A DNA stretch of 64,000 bases, from NCBI RefSeq assembly GCF_001939735.1, contig NZ_MJIL01000075.1, positions 114,792-178,791 of the forward strand, given 5' to 3'. This document shows, piece after piece, positions 47,233 through 54,937 of the stretch. The position numbers and the translations under genes were made by a program. The notes below the pieces were generated by a model that saw nothing but the letters and a program-made list of their open reading frames with translations, was not told the origin of the DNA and did no database searches. Source of the DNA: Photobacterium proteolyticum. GTDB taxonomy: Bacteria; Pseudomonadota; Gammaproteobacteria; Enterobacterales; Vibrionaceae. Each line of letters starts with the position of its first letter. Position 1 is the first letter of the stretch.

Positions 47233-48338
47233 ATCATCAGCTCAGACTCGTCTTTCTTCATCGGGTTGAGTCGGTACAACCCTTTTCTGATCAAATGAGG
47301 CACCAGCTTTGAAATCGGCAAGCGCTTCAAATGGCCTCTGAAATAGAGCACAAACAAAAGCCATTGATCACCAAATTCATGATGAAGCGGAAATACCGAG
47401 CTGAACACCTTGGTAAAAGCCGGATCGAGCAAGCGGAAGAGAAATGGGTTGGGTTTAAACTGTTCATAGAAACTCACCACCTCGTTCGGAACATCAAGAC
47501 GGAAAAACAGGCGGCAATAACGAAGCGCAAAATACATACACTCACCGCTCCCAATTGAGTGCTGCAACTGAATGAGCCTATCCCAAAAATCCGATTGCTG
47601 ACTAAAGCACCGAATTAGCTGAAAAATATCAAAAAGATCTCTCACCCCTTTATGAAACTCACTCTCATAAAAAAGGTGTATCGCACTATGGAGAACCATG
47701 GCCTCTGGACTAAGCACCTGAGCACCGCTATTGTCGGGAAGTGGCCGGGTGTGGCTATGCAAGGCTGCAGGATCTGGGCCGTGACGTAGCACTGACGGCA
47801 GAATATTAAAATGCACATCCAGCTCAGTCTGCCGTTCAAAGTGTTGTAACGGAGGGATTTCCTGTGAATAGTCCCGGTAAAACTTATCGTCATAGTCCGT
47901 CATTTTTTTATGCAGCCAACCATGTGCTATCAACACCTGCTCGGCGGTTTCGATCTGTGCCTGAGGAACCAAAATATCAATGTCACTCATGATCCGGCCC
48001 TGCAAACTGCCCAGCCCCGAAAGCTGGTAGGCCGCTCCCTTCAAATACACCCAATGCACACCGAGTTGATTGAACAGCTGACTAATATGAGTATGTTCCT
48101 GTTCCAGCAACCTGATTTGGTTGGTATACGAGTATTGAGCTGACAACACATGCCGCTGAAATTCAACCGGAAGATCAAACCAGATATCAGCCTCGTCACA
48201 CAACCATTTAAGCTGTGCCAGCATATTGTAAAACCGGGCCTCAGCAACAATTTGCGACAGCTTACGAGGGTCCATGGAAAGCAAAAGAGCGGGGCTTCGA
48301 AGAATATCGACCAGTTTTACCGCCGTTATTTTTTTCAT
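47229..48338 (-). CDS. Nucleotidyltransferase-fold protein of the HprK-related system
   Basis: 369 residues. The nucleotidyltransferase core is WVYLKGAAYQL followed by GRIMSDIDILVP (about residues 113-124), the KG and (M/G)S-D-x-D pattern of the NTP_transf_5 family, with a long C-terminal helical part. A GGGA site lies before the ATG at 48338, so the gene overlaps the HprK-like gene by 77 bp. Relatives accompany HprK-like kinases, including in lasso-peptide clusters with a phosphorylating kinase. It is the last gene of a four-gene cassette. Confidence 0.8.
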   Translation of the reverse strand: MKKITAVKLVDILRSPALLLSMDPRKLSQIVAEARFYNMLAQLKWLCDEADIWFDLPVEFQRHVLSAQYSYTNQIRLLEQEHTHISQLFNQLGVHWVYLKGAAYQLSGLGSLQGRIMSDIDILVPQAQIETAEQVLIAHGWLHKKMTDYDDKFYRDYSQEIPPLQHFERQTELDVHFNILPSVLRHGPDPAALHSHTRPLPDNSGAQVLSPEAMVLHSAIHLFYESEFHKGVRDLFDIFQLIRCFSQQSDFWDRLIQLQHSIGSGECMYFALRYCRLFFRLDVPNEVVSFYEQFKPNPFLFRLLDPAFTKVFSSVFPLHHEFGDQWLLFVLYFRGHLKRLPISKLVPHLIRKGLYRLNPMKKDESELMI

Positions 48339-49206
48339 CTATCCCATCCCTGATTGCAGCTTCGCAATCTGCTAGCTGGTTATATTCTATGTATATTACA
48401 TCCGTATCCTGGACAACCTGTTTGGCACAGGCAAATCCCACCCGGTTCAACAAACCAAAATTGAAACTATTGTTGATCAGCTCCATCAGAGCTTCGCACT
48501 TTTCAACCTCCTCGACATAACACGGCTCGTTTGGCGAATACTTAACAAATACAATAAGCGATATCGGCACACTGATATGGGCATTCGCCACGCTGGATGC
48601 CGGCGGCTTTACCAAGCACACTTTGCCTTTCGAAGTATCAGCGATCTCCTCACTAAAGCTCGTCGCTGGAAAAAAATCTCGCGCCAGATCAATGGCTGCA
48701 TTTTTTAAATTCATCGGCCGTGCCAAGCCGTACAGTTGCCTGGTCTCAGGGCAAATTAGCGCCAGCTCATCCGAGAGCAATCGCCACCCCTGTGAAACCA
48801 GGTAAGCACAGAGAGTACTTTTTCCGGCCCCCGAAGGGGCCGAAATCATGATCCCCTTACCGTTTTTCTCCAAGGTAGCAGCATGAATAATCAAATACTG
48901 GTGCGCATGGTTGGTGATCAGCCAGTTCATGCCCCACTCCAGCATTGCCGGGGCCTGATTGAGCGGAAGTGGCTTAAAGGGCTCGCCACCGTTAAAATAA
49001 AACCGCGCCTGGGGCTTTATCCAGCGACGAGCTAATGTCCCCGGCATGATGGAGACATTAAAATCGACAAAATGTGAGTTCGAGGCATCCAACAGCGCAC
49101 CTTGATAATGGGTTTGCAAGTAACGCTGAACACTTGGAATAGATGTCCTGACCTCGGTAATGAACGGGCCGCTTTTCAAATAGTACCACTTCGTTAAAGA
49201 GAACAT
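48262..49206 (-). CDS. HprK-related kinase A
   Basis: 314 residues. The C-terminal kinase core of HPr kinase is recognisable: Walker A SAPSGAGKSTLCAYL near residues 116-130 and the acidic LLSDELALI near 142. The N-terminal sensor part of true HprK is replaced by another ~100 residues. No HPr gene is near. The family is described as co-occurring with a PqqD-like protein and a nucleotidyltransferase, exactly as here, so it probably phosphorylates a peptide or protein other than HPr. Confidence 0.82.
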   Translation of the reverse strand: MFSLTKWYYLKSGPFITEVRTSIPSVQRYLQTHYQGALLDASNSHFVDFNVSIMPGTLARRWIKPQARFYFNGGEPFKPLPLNQAPAMLEWGMNWLITNHAHQYLIIHAATLEKNGKGIMISAPSGAGKSTLCAYLVSQGWRLLSDELALICPETRQLYGLARPMNLKNAAIDLARDFFPATSFSEEIADTSKGKVCLVKPPASSVANAHISVPISLIVFVKYSPNEPCYVEEVEKCEALMELINNSFNFGLLNRVGFACAKQVVQDTDVIYIEYNQLADCEAAIRDGIDEKNNGGKTGRYSSKPRSFAFHGPS

Positions 49207-49217
49207 CTTGCGGGTCC

Positions 49218-49487
49218 TCAGCTGGGCAATAGGATCTGCATTGCGAGCAATTGCTCAATAACGCCCGGTGCGGGTTGGGGGTGCTTACTCATAAAAAGAT
49301 CGATTTCATCAGCATGGCTACCCGCATCTCCAAGCCGCTCAAGCAAGGTCACGACAGAGATATCGCAAAGCATCGACTCAGACGTAAACGGACTGTAGAT
49401 AACACTGCGTGATTGATGCTTGAAGGTACAGAGCGCTATAGAAAACTCACGATTAAGCACAATATGTTCAGGCAGAGTGTTCGGCAT
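49218..49487 (-). CDS. PqqD-like peptide chaperone of the HprK-related system
   Basis: 89 residues. A winged-helix PqqD-like layout: RSVIYSPFTSESMLCDISVVTLLERLG near residues 27-53 and a C-terminal EQLLAMQILLPS. PqqD-type domains bind leader peptides for modifying enzymes. It lies 11 bp before the kinase gene and 18 bp after the Tat-signal protein, on the same strand. The cysteine at residue 40 is not part of an iron-sulfur motif. Confidence 0.75.
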   Translation of the reverse strand: MPNTLPEHIVLNREFSIALCTFKHQSRSVIYSPFTSESMLCDISVVTLLERLGDAGSHADEIDLFMSKHPQPAPGVIEQLLAMQILLPS

Positions 49488-49505
49488 GTGCCTCCCTATT
49501 ATCAG

Positions 49506-50312
49506 TCAGCTCCAGAGCTGCAGCTGACTGATGAGATCCGCAAAGGCTTTCTTGATGGCAGGCGATCGCTCATTAACACTGGCATGGCTATTAAGCTCAT
49601 CGGCCAGTTTGGACGCTAATACCATGATCGTTTCAATCACGGCACTTTCAACTTGCCGGGTATTGTAAGGGTAGCGAATCACACTGGTAGAAAAAAAAGC
49701 ATTCAGGTAGGCCGCCACCAGCACCTGGTGAAAGTGTCTGGGACGCAAAGACACCTCGAGCGCTTCACCTGAGCCACTCGACTCGGTAGGCTCAAAAGTC
49801 AGCGCCAGCCTGAACTGGCCACCACCATGAGCACCAAGCACATGCTTGATGCGTACATCACTGGTCTGCTGAACGCTAAGCTTAAATTTCCAACCTTTAA
49901 GAGGAACCGTCTGCCAGTGGTAAAAGGGGCTGAGGAACAACTGGTTAAAGTACGTACTGCCGCTTATCTGACCATTATTTAAGGCCTGCCTGAGCGGATA
50001 AGTGTTATCTCCCTGTCGGCTTCTGATCACTTGACTCCAACGCTGCGGATCAACAGCGTCATAACTGCACAGCTGTGGGTTAGATGCATTACCCGACACC
50101 ATAATTGAGCAATTTTGCCCTCCCGCTCCACTGCCCCAACTGGCATGGCTTTTCAGCGAAAACAGTACCGGTGAAATAGCCGCAGAGGTGTGCAAGAAGC
50201 GACGACGGGAAAAACGGGACTTACCTTCCGTTGCAGATCGATCGACGTCATTATCGGCAGAATTGCTTTCCTGCCCACTATCGTCATGAATAGCCGACTT
50301 GTCTTGATTCAT
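49506..50312 (-). CDS. Tat-signal hypothetical protein heading the HprK-related cassette
   Basis: 268 residues from the ATG at 50312 (AGGGG seven bases upstream). A polar, serine/aspartate-rich 30-residue leader precedes a twin-arginine signal, SRRRFLHTSAAISPVLFSL, so the mature protein is predicted to be periplasmic. The start of the mature part is glycine-rich with two cysteines (GAGGQNC and PQLCSYD). I do not recognise the rest. Sitting first in the operon with the PqqD-like, kinase and nucleotidyltransferase genes, it is a candidate substrate or partner of that system. Confidence 0.65.
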   Translation of the reverse strand: MNQDKSAIHDDSGQESNSADNDVDRSATEGKSRFSRRRFLHTSAAISPVLFSLKSHASWGSGAGGQNCSIMVSGNASNPQLCSYDAVDPQRWSQVIRSRQGDNTYPLRQALNNGQISGSTYFNQLFLSPFYHWQTVPLKGWKFKLSVQQTSDVRIKHVLGAHGGGQFRLALTFEPTESSGSGEALEVSLRPRHFHQVLVAAYLNAFFSTSVIRYPYNTRQVESAVIETIMVLASKLADELNSHASVNERSPAIKKAFADLISQLQLWS

Positions 50313-50794
50313 AATAGCCCCTAACACCACAATCTGATCAACGGGTCAAACTTCTACCACATAAACGTACAAGAAAAGTAAAGTTCATATTGGTAGGCCT
50401 TGCAAGTTTATTTACTTTGAAGAAATACCCATTAATGTGCCCAAATTTAGAGACTTAACGTGTCATATCATTGTCTCTTTTCACTCTATTGCCTGCTCTG
50501 CTAATAACAGACTTTCTGAATCAAAACGTTATAGCGATATGGGAAGGTTTGTTCTCATTCTCGCTGACAACGTTAGTCATCTCACCAGCACGCCCCATTA
50601 GCAGATCAGATCACACTTTGAGTTTTTTAACTCAAATTCTCAACATTAATAAATTTCCACGATCACAATACCTTGCCTATTTTGTTGCTTTTTTACGCTT
50701 TAGAGGGGCTCAAATCATGACAAAAAGCTGACAAAAGGCGCCGTTTTTTTCTCCACAATGCTTCCTGTCAATAACAGCAGCAACGTGAAAAACA
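50313..50794. other. Gene-free divergent intergenic region
   Basis: 482 bp between the Tat-signal gene (minus) and a beta-helix lipoprotein gene (plus), A+T-rich. It presumably holds both promoters. A tempting sigma-54-like TTGGTA...TTGCA at 50390-50405 has the wrong spacing. An 86-codon frame at 50471-50731 shows no ribosome site and no recognisable protein. Confidence 0.5.
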
Positions 50795-51949
50795 ATGAAA
50801 TATCATAACCTTACAATAAAAACCGGCGCACTAGCTTGCGTATTGCTTCTCTCTGCATGTGGCTCAGGTTCAACCTCTCCATCAGGAGCCGACTCAGGAC
50901 AATCAAGTGGTACTCCGAGTATCCCTAACGAAGGCACACCGACAACTCCTGGTACTGGCACCCCTAGTAATCCAGGCACCGTTATCCCAGAACAACCGAC
51001 AACACCTGTCCCACCCGTCGAGGATGCGGTCATTGTCGTTGACGGCAAAACTTACTCCTCCATAAGCCAAGCCGAAAGCGCAATTCAAAACAATAGTCTG
51101 GTGCAGTTTGGCAGCGGCATCTTTACACAAGGAATGACCATTCGAGCTGACAACGTCAAACTGGTAGGCAGTGACGGCACACACTTCAAGGGGGCGCAGG
51201 TTCAGAACAAGGGGACCTTTGTTATCGCCGGTGACAGCGTCAGCATGGAGAACATTGAATGTAGCGGCGTCAGTGTTCCAAACGAAAACGGTGCCTGTAT
51301 CCGACAGGAAGGCAAGGATCTTCACCTAAGCGGCGTTTATTTCCATGACAGCGAACAGGGGATCCTGACTGCCAAAGACACCGGCAGCCTGATCATTGAG
51401 TACAGCACTTTCGAAAATCTGGGTAAAGGCGGACTCGCCCATGCCGTATACAGTGCCAATGAGCGCCTGGAGATTCGTTACAGCAAATTCTACAAGTCAA
51501 AAGATAACGGCCATGAAATCAAATCCCGGGCCAAGGAAACCCTGATCGAGTACAGTGAGATTGCATCACTCGACAGTAATGACAGTCGACTGGTTGATAT
51601 TTCCAACGGTGGAAAACTGACCATCAGAAACAGCATGCTTGAGCAAGGGCCAAATACTGCTAACTACCAGGTGATCGGATTTGGTATGGAAGGTGTCGAT
51701 CAAGGCGTTCCCCAGTCTGTCGAGCTGACCAATAACATCATCCTGATGGAAAGAGCGAAAGGCAATGTCTTGCTGGGCCTACCTTCAGGCAGTGGCTCGT
51801 TCCAAATTTCCATCACCGGCAACGACATCATCGGTACCCCGTTTAATGACAAGGCCGAGCATAATATTGAACAAAACAACAATATTTATGACAGCCGTTC
51901 AGACTACGGGCTTGGTGCCTTCCCGGCCCTACCGAGCATCGGTCTTTAA
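50795..51949 (+). CDS. Right-handed beta-helix lipoprotein with Ser/Thr/Pro linker
   Basis: 384 residues. Signal peptide with lipobox LSAC (Cys22), then a 50-residue linker rich in Ser, Thr, Gly and Pro, then from about residue 80 a parallel beta-helix (VIVVDGKTYSSISQAESAI, LIIEYSTFENLGKGGLAHAVY, ETLIEYSEIASLDS, SVELTNNIILM). The linker would hold the helix off the outer membrane. Likely to bind or process polysaccharide; no catalytic triad could be assigned. A hairpin follows the stop. Confidence 0.78.
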   Translation: MKYHNLTIKTGALACVLLLSACGSGSTSPSGADSGQSSGTPSIPNEGTPTTPGTGTPSNPGTVIPEQPTTPVPPVEDAVIVVDGKTYSSISQAESAIQNNSLVQFGSGIFTQGMTIRADNVKLVGSDGTHFKGAQVQNKGTFVIAGDSVSMENIECSGVSVPNENGACIRQEGKDLHLSGVYFHDSEQGILTAKDTGSLIIEYSTFENLGKGGLAHAVYSANERLEIRYSKFYKSKDNGHEIKSRAKETLIEYSEIASLDSNDSRLVDISNGGKLTIRNSMLEQGPNTANYQVIGFGMEGVDQGVPQSVELTNNIILMERAKGNVLLGLPSGSGSFQISITGNDIIGTPFNDKAEHNIEQNNNIYDSRSDYGLGAFPALPSIGL

Positions 51950-51983
51950 TACCGGCATAAGTTTCACGGTTCTGCGTTGTGAC

Positions 51984-52008
51984 TAGCGGATCCAATATGG
52001 GTCCGCTA
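51984..52008 (+). terminator. Hairpin after the beta-helix lipoprotein gene
   Basis: A ten-pair stem TAGCGGATCC / GGGTCCGCTA with one G-T pair and a five-base loop, 35 bp after the stop. No uridine tract. Confidence 0.5.
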
Positions 52009-52226
52009 TCACCCGCAGCCTTTCCTCATCGATACAGCCTCAATTATCCTCATTCCTAGTGCCCCGCTGCGGGCTTCCTGAAATCTACCCAACCCTCCCG
52101 GCCAGCAACCTGGTAGCCAGTATTCTCTTCTTATAAGCCAAAGGAAAGTTGCTACACTCAGAAGATTGAATTCTCATCAAAAGCACAACAACAACGCTTG
52201 GCCTTCAGTCATGAGGAGAGATAAGC

Positions 52227-52760
52227 ATGAAGATTATTGCTTTTGCTGCAAGCACCCACAATAAATCAATCAACAAACAGCTCATTCATTATGCCAGCCA
52301 GCTGCTGGACAAAGTACAAGTTGAAATATTGGATCTCAACGATTACGAATTACCGCTCTACAGCCAGGACAAAGAAGATGAGCTTGGCCACCCTCAGCTG
52401 GCTAAAGATTTTCTGGCCAAAATCGGCAACAGCGACGGCGTACTGATCTCATTTGCCGAGCATAACGGATCGTATGCCGTCGGTTACAAGAACATCTTTG
52501 ACTGGTGCTCACGCATCGAGCCCAAAGTTTTTCAAAATAAACCGATGGTGCTGCTTGCCACCTCACCGGGCTCGATGGGCGGTGCCAGCGTTCTGGCAGC
52601 AGCGGTACAATCTGCTCCCTATTTCGACGGTATCGTCAAAGCCAGCCTGTCGATCCCCAGCTTTTACGATAACTTCGATGCCGACAAGCAAATTCTGCGG
52701 CATGATGAGCTAAACGAACAGCTCAAAGATGCGGTCAGCCATTTGAATCACTTGAAGTAA
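52227..52760 (+). CDS. NADPH-dependent FMN reductase family protein
   Basis: 177 residues, flavodoxin-like fold. MKIIAFAASTHNKSINKQLI has the phosphate-binding loop, DGVLISFAEHNGSYAVGYKNIFDW is the conserved middle motif, and TSPGSMGGASVL the second flavin-contact loop. It is expected to reduce FMN, quinones or metal ions with NAD(P)H (YieF/ChrR relatives). An AGGAGAG site precedes the ATG. It is the last ordinary chromosomal gene before the IS-rich region. Confidence 0.87.
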   Translation: MKIIAFAASTHNKSINKQLIHYASQLLDKVQVEILDLNDYELPLYSQDKEDELGHPQLAKDFLAKIGNSDGVLISFAEHNGSYAVGYKNIFDWCSRIEPKVFQNKPMVLLATSPGSMGGASVLAAAVQSAPYFDGIVKASLSIPSFYDNFDADKQILRHDELNEQLKDAVSHLNHLK

Positions 52761-52882
52761 CCAAACCAGAACCAGCCCCTTAGTGTTCACAACAAACTTG
52801 GGCCCAGTAACAGGCTTATGGATAGAAATTTGGCCAGTCTAACTGGCAAGTAATGTCATTGTAAACTGATTACGCTGATGCA

Positions 52883-53575
52883 TTGTTTGGTCGTAAACAG
52901 GAGTGCTGAGTTATGATCTCCGTCAGCACTCATTTCCTTTAGCATTATGGCTATCAACTTTTCTGGCCGTCATTTTCCTTCAAATATCATCCTCCAGGTT
53001 GTTCGTTATTACGTTTCTTATAAACTCAGCTACCGTGAAATCAAAGATATCATGGTTGAGCGAGGTATCCATGTTGATCACTCAACCATCAATCGGTGGA
53101 TCATCAAATATGCACCATTACTGGATCATCGGGCACGTCGAAGAAAGAAGCCTATAGCCTCTTCGTGGCGGATGGACGAGACATACATAAACGCCAAAGG
53201 TCAGTGAAAGTATTACTATCGGGCTGTTGATAAATACGGCAATATCATTGATTTCTTTACTGTTTGGTCAACGGGATGAGAAGGCTTCTCGCGCGTTATT
53301 CAACAAGGTGATAGGCCATAACGGCTTACCTAAAAAAGTGATGATAGAGAAGAGTGGTGCAAGTGCTCATTTTCGGGGCGTGGGGTTGCTGGGGGTTGAC
53401 CATTTTGCCCTGAAGCAAAATATAGAGGCCGCTATCGACAATGCGTGCATAACCGGCTTCCGTCGATGTAGTTGATACTCTGCTTATGGCAGTAATCGCG
53501 AAGAAAGTCACTGAGCAGGTTGCAGACAAGCAGGGGCGTGATGCCGGCTCTGTGGCAAAAAATTCATCCAAGGAT
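52883..53575 (+). mobile_element. IS6-family insertion sequence remnant
   Basis: The decayed transposase starts at 52947 (MAINFSGRHFPSNIIL), with the IS6 pattern YYVSYKLSYREIKDIM, STINRWIIKYAPLL and WRMDETYI containing the first catalytic Asp. A TGG-to-TGA change stops the frame at 53207 where GQWKYYYRAVD is expected; a frameshift follows and the rest continues at about 53280-53475 (LFGQRDEKASRALFNKVI). The upstream TTGTTTGGTCGTAAAC (52883-52898) resembles the terminal repeat seen at 63919. Not functional. Confidence 0.75.
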
Positions 53576-53612
53576 TAAAATTTCTTCTTTCCTCACCTAA
53601 TCTAGCGGCTCA

Positions 53613-53945
53613 ATGACTAACCCCGAATTCAAATGGAGGCACTTTGCCCCCGAGATCATTCTTTTGTGCATTAGCTAGTATGGTTCGACGCCAGTGAGTT
53701 ACGCCAACCTCAGCGGCATGCTGGCAGAGCGAGGAGTTTCAATTAATCGTTCGACCATTTATCGTTGGTTCATTGAATATGCCCCGGCATTACGCAAGAA
53801 GTTACGTCGCCATCAATGCATCCGGACTGACTCTTCGTGGCTACTTGATGAAACCTGCTTCAAGGTGAAAGGAAAATGGCATTATCTGTACCGGGTTATC
53901 AACAAACAAGGCGATAAGCTGGATTTCTTTCTCTCACAAGCGTAA
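53613..53945 (+). pseudogene. Second IS6-family transposase fragment
   Basis: MTNPEFKWRHFAPEIILLCIS is cut by an in-frame TAG where Trp is expected. The frame continues YGSTPVSYANLSGMLAERG, STIYRWFIEYAPAL and SSWLLDETCFKVKGKWHYLY, which is a different IS6 subgroup from the copy just upstream. It ends at 53945, with no catalytic core beyond the first Asp. The following ~150 bp to 54092 could not be assigned. Confidence 0.7.
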
Positions 53946-54130
53946 TAAAGAATCCGCTTATCCGTTTCTTAGGCGATGCCTGAGATTTACGACTTAGTCA
54001 ATCAGCCTAAAACGTTAAAAAACCGACAAACATACTTCATCCTCCAATTCGATTACCCGTCTGAAGAAGTAGGGACGGCTGCGATCGGATGTCGGTCTTT
54101 ATCGTATTACTTTTCTCGTGTTGATTGACT

Positions 54131-54604
54131 CTACAATAAGGATATTTGTTTGACATCAAAGTGAGCGCTTGAGAAAAATTCATGTTCATATTCACCAGTG
54201 ATTCTCACTTTATCCTTATCAGAAAAAGACTCAACCTTATCAACTCGAATGTTTACAGGAATTTCATCGACACCATCTGTAAACAAGAACGTTTTTTCAT
54301 TGACTTGCTTAATGATATAACCTTCTAACGTAAAGCTCTGGTCTTCAAACCAACTGTCTTTTTCTGATAGTTCTGCGATAGTGACCAAATCAATCGGCCC
54401 CGTATAGTTAATGCTAGACTGAGTTACAGTATGATTTTCACCCTCATCATGTTTACCGTCATGGCCACCATCAGATGCCAGAGCTGCACCGGAACCAACC
54501 AATAAAGTAGAAAGGATAGCAACGGCGGCTACAGATTGCTTTTTTTCCACACGAATACTATTGATTTTTTCTTTTGCTTGTTCGACAAAACTTTGAATAT
54601 TCAT
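54131..54604 (-). CDS. BOF-family (OB-fold) periplasmic protein
   Basis: 157 residues. An unusual start: about 22 polar residues precede a hydrophobic export segment (VAAVAILSTLLVGSGAALAS). The mature part has an H/D/G/E-rich stretch and then an OB fold of the YgiW/NirD BOF family: GPIDLVTIAELSEKDSWFED, SFTLEGYIIKQVNEKTFLFTDG, DKVRITGEYEHEF. BOF proteins are periplasmic and tied to stress resistance; ligands are unknown. A nearly identical but broken copy lies at 61233. Homology to that copy stops at 54093, inside the terminator. Confidence 0.82.
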   Translation of the reverse strand: MNIQSFVEQAKEKINSIRVEKKQSVAAVAILSTLLVGSGAALASDGGHDGKHDEGENHTVTQSSINYTGPIDLVTIAELSEKDSWFEDQSFTLEGYIIKQVNEKTFLFTDGVDEIPVNIRVDKVESFSDKDKVRITGEYEHEFFSSAHFDVKQISLL

Positions 54605-54937
54605 ATACAGCCCTAACTATTGATTCCAAATTTCTTTTAGTCTGTACTTTACAGAACACCGCTTAATGTTTAATGAACCCACAATTCACATTACGTTCAG
54701 GTCTATAAAACAACGGTAAAGGCGTAACATCACACAGAAGTAATCATGCCCTCTGAGAGGTATGTAGATACAAAAAGAGCCACCAATAGCGATCCTGTCT
54801 TATTTGCTAGCTGAATAAATCAGTCAAAGTTGATATCACATCTTTCATATCTGACAATTAACTATCAGATATGAAAAAGGTATGAAGCTTTCTCGCTAAC
54901 ATAACTCGTTGTTGTGATTCGGTTTATGGGGGGATGT

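Noticed and set aside
27558..50312. Lasso-peptide cluster, suggested by AsnB-like, HprK-like, PqqD-like and nucleotidyltransferase genes in one region
   Set aside because: The AsnB-like protein keeps a full glutaminase domain with Cys2, unlike lasso cyclases, lies 20 kb from the kinase among sugar genes, and no lasso protease or precursor peptide is visible.
50390..50405. TTGGTA...TTGCA resembling a sigma-54 promoter upstream of the kinase cassette
   Set aside because: The GG and GC pairs are separated by eight bases instead of ten, so it should not be recognised; the strand also points towards the beta-helix gene, about 390 bp away.
50471..50731. 86-codon frame in the divergent intergenic region
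   Set aside because: No ribosome site, no neighbours in phase and no protein pattern; probably chance in A+T-rich DNA.
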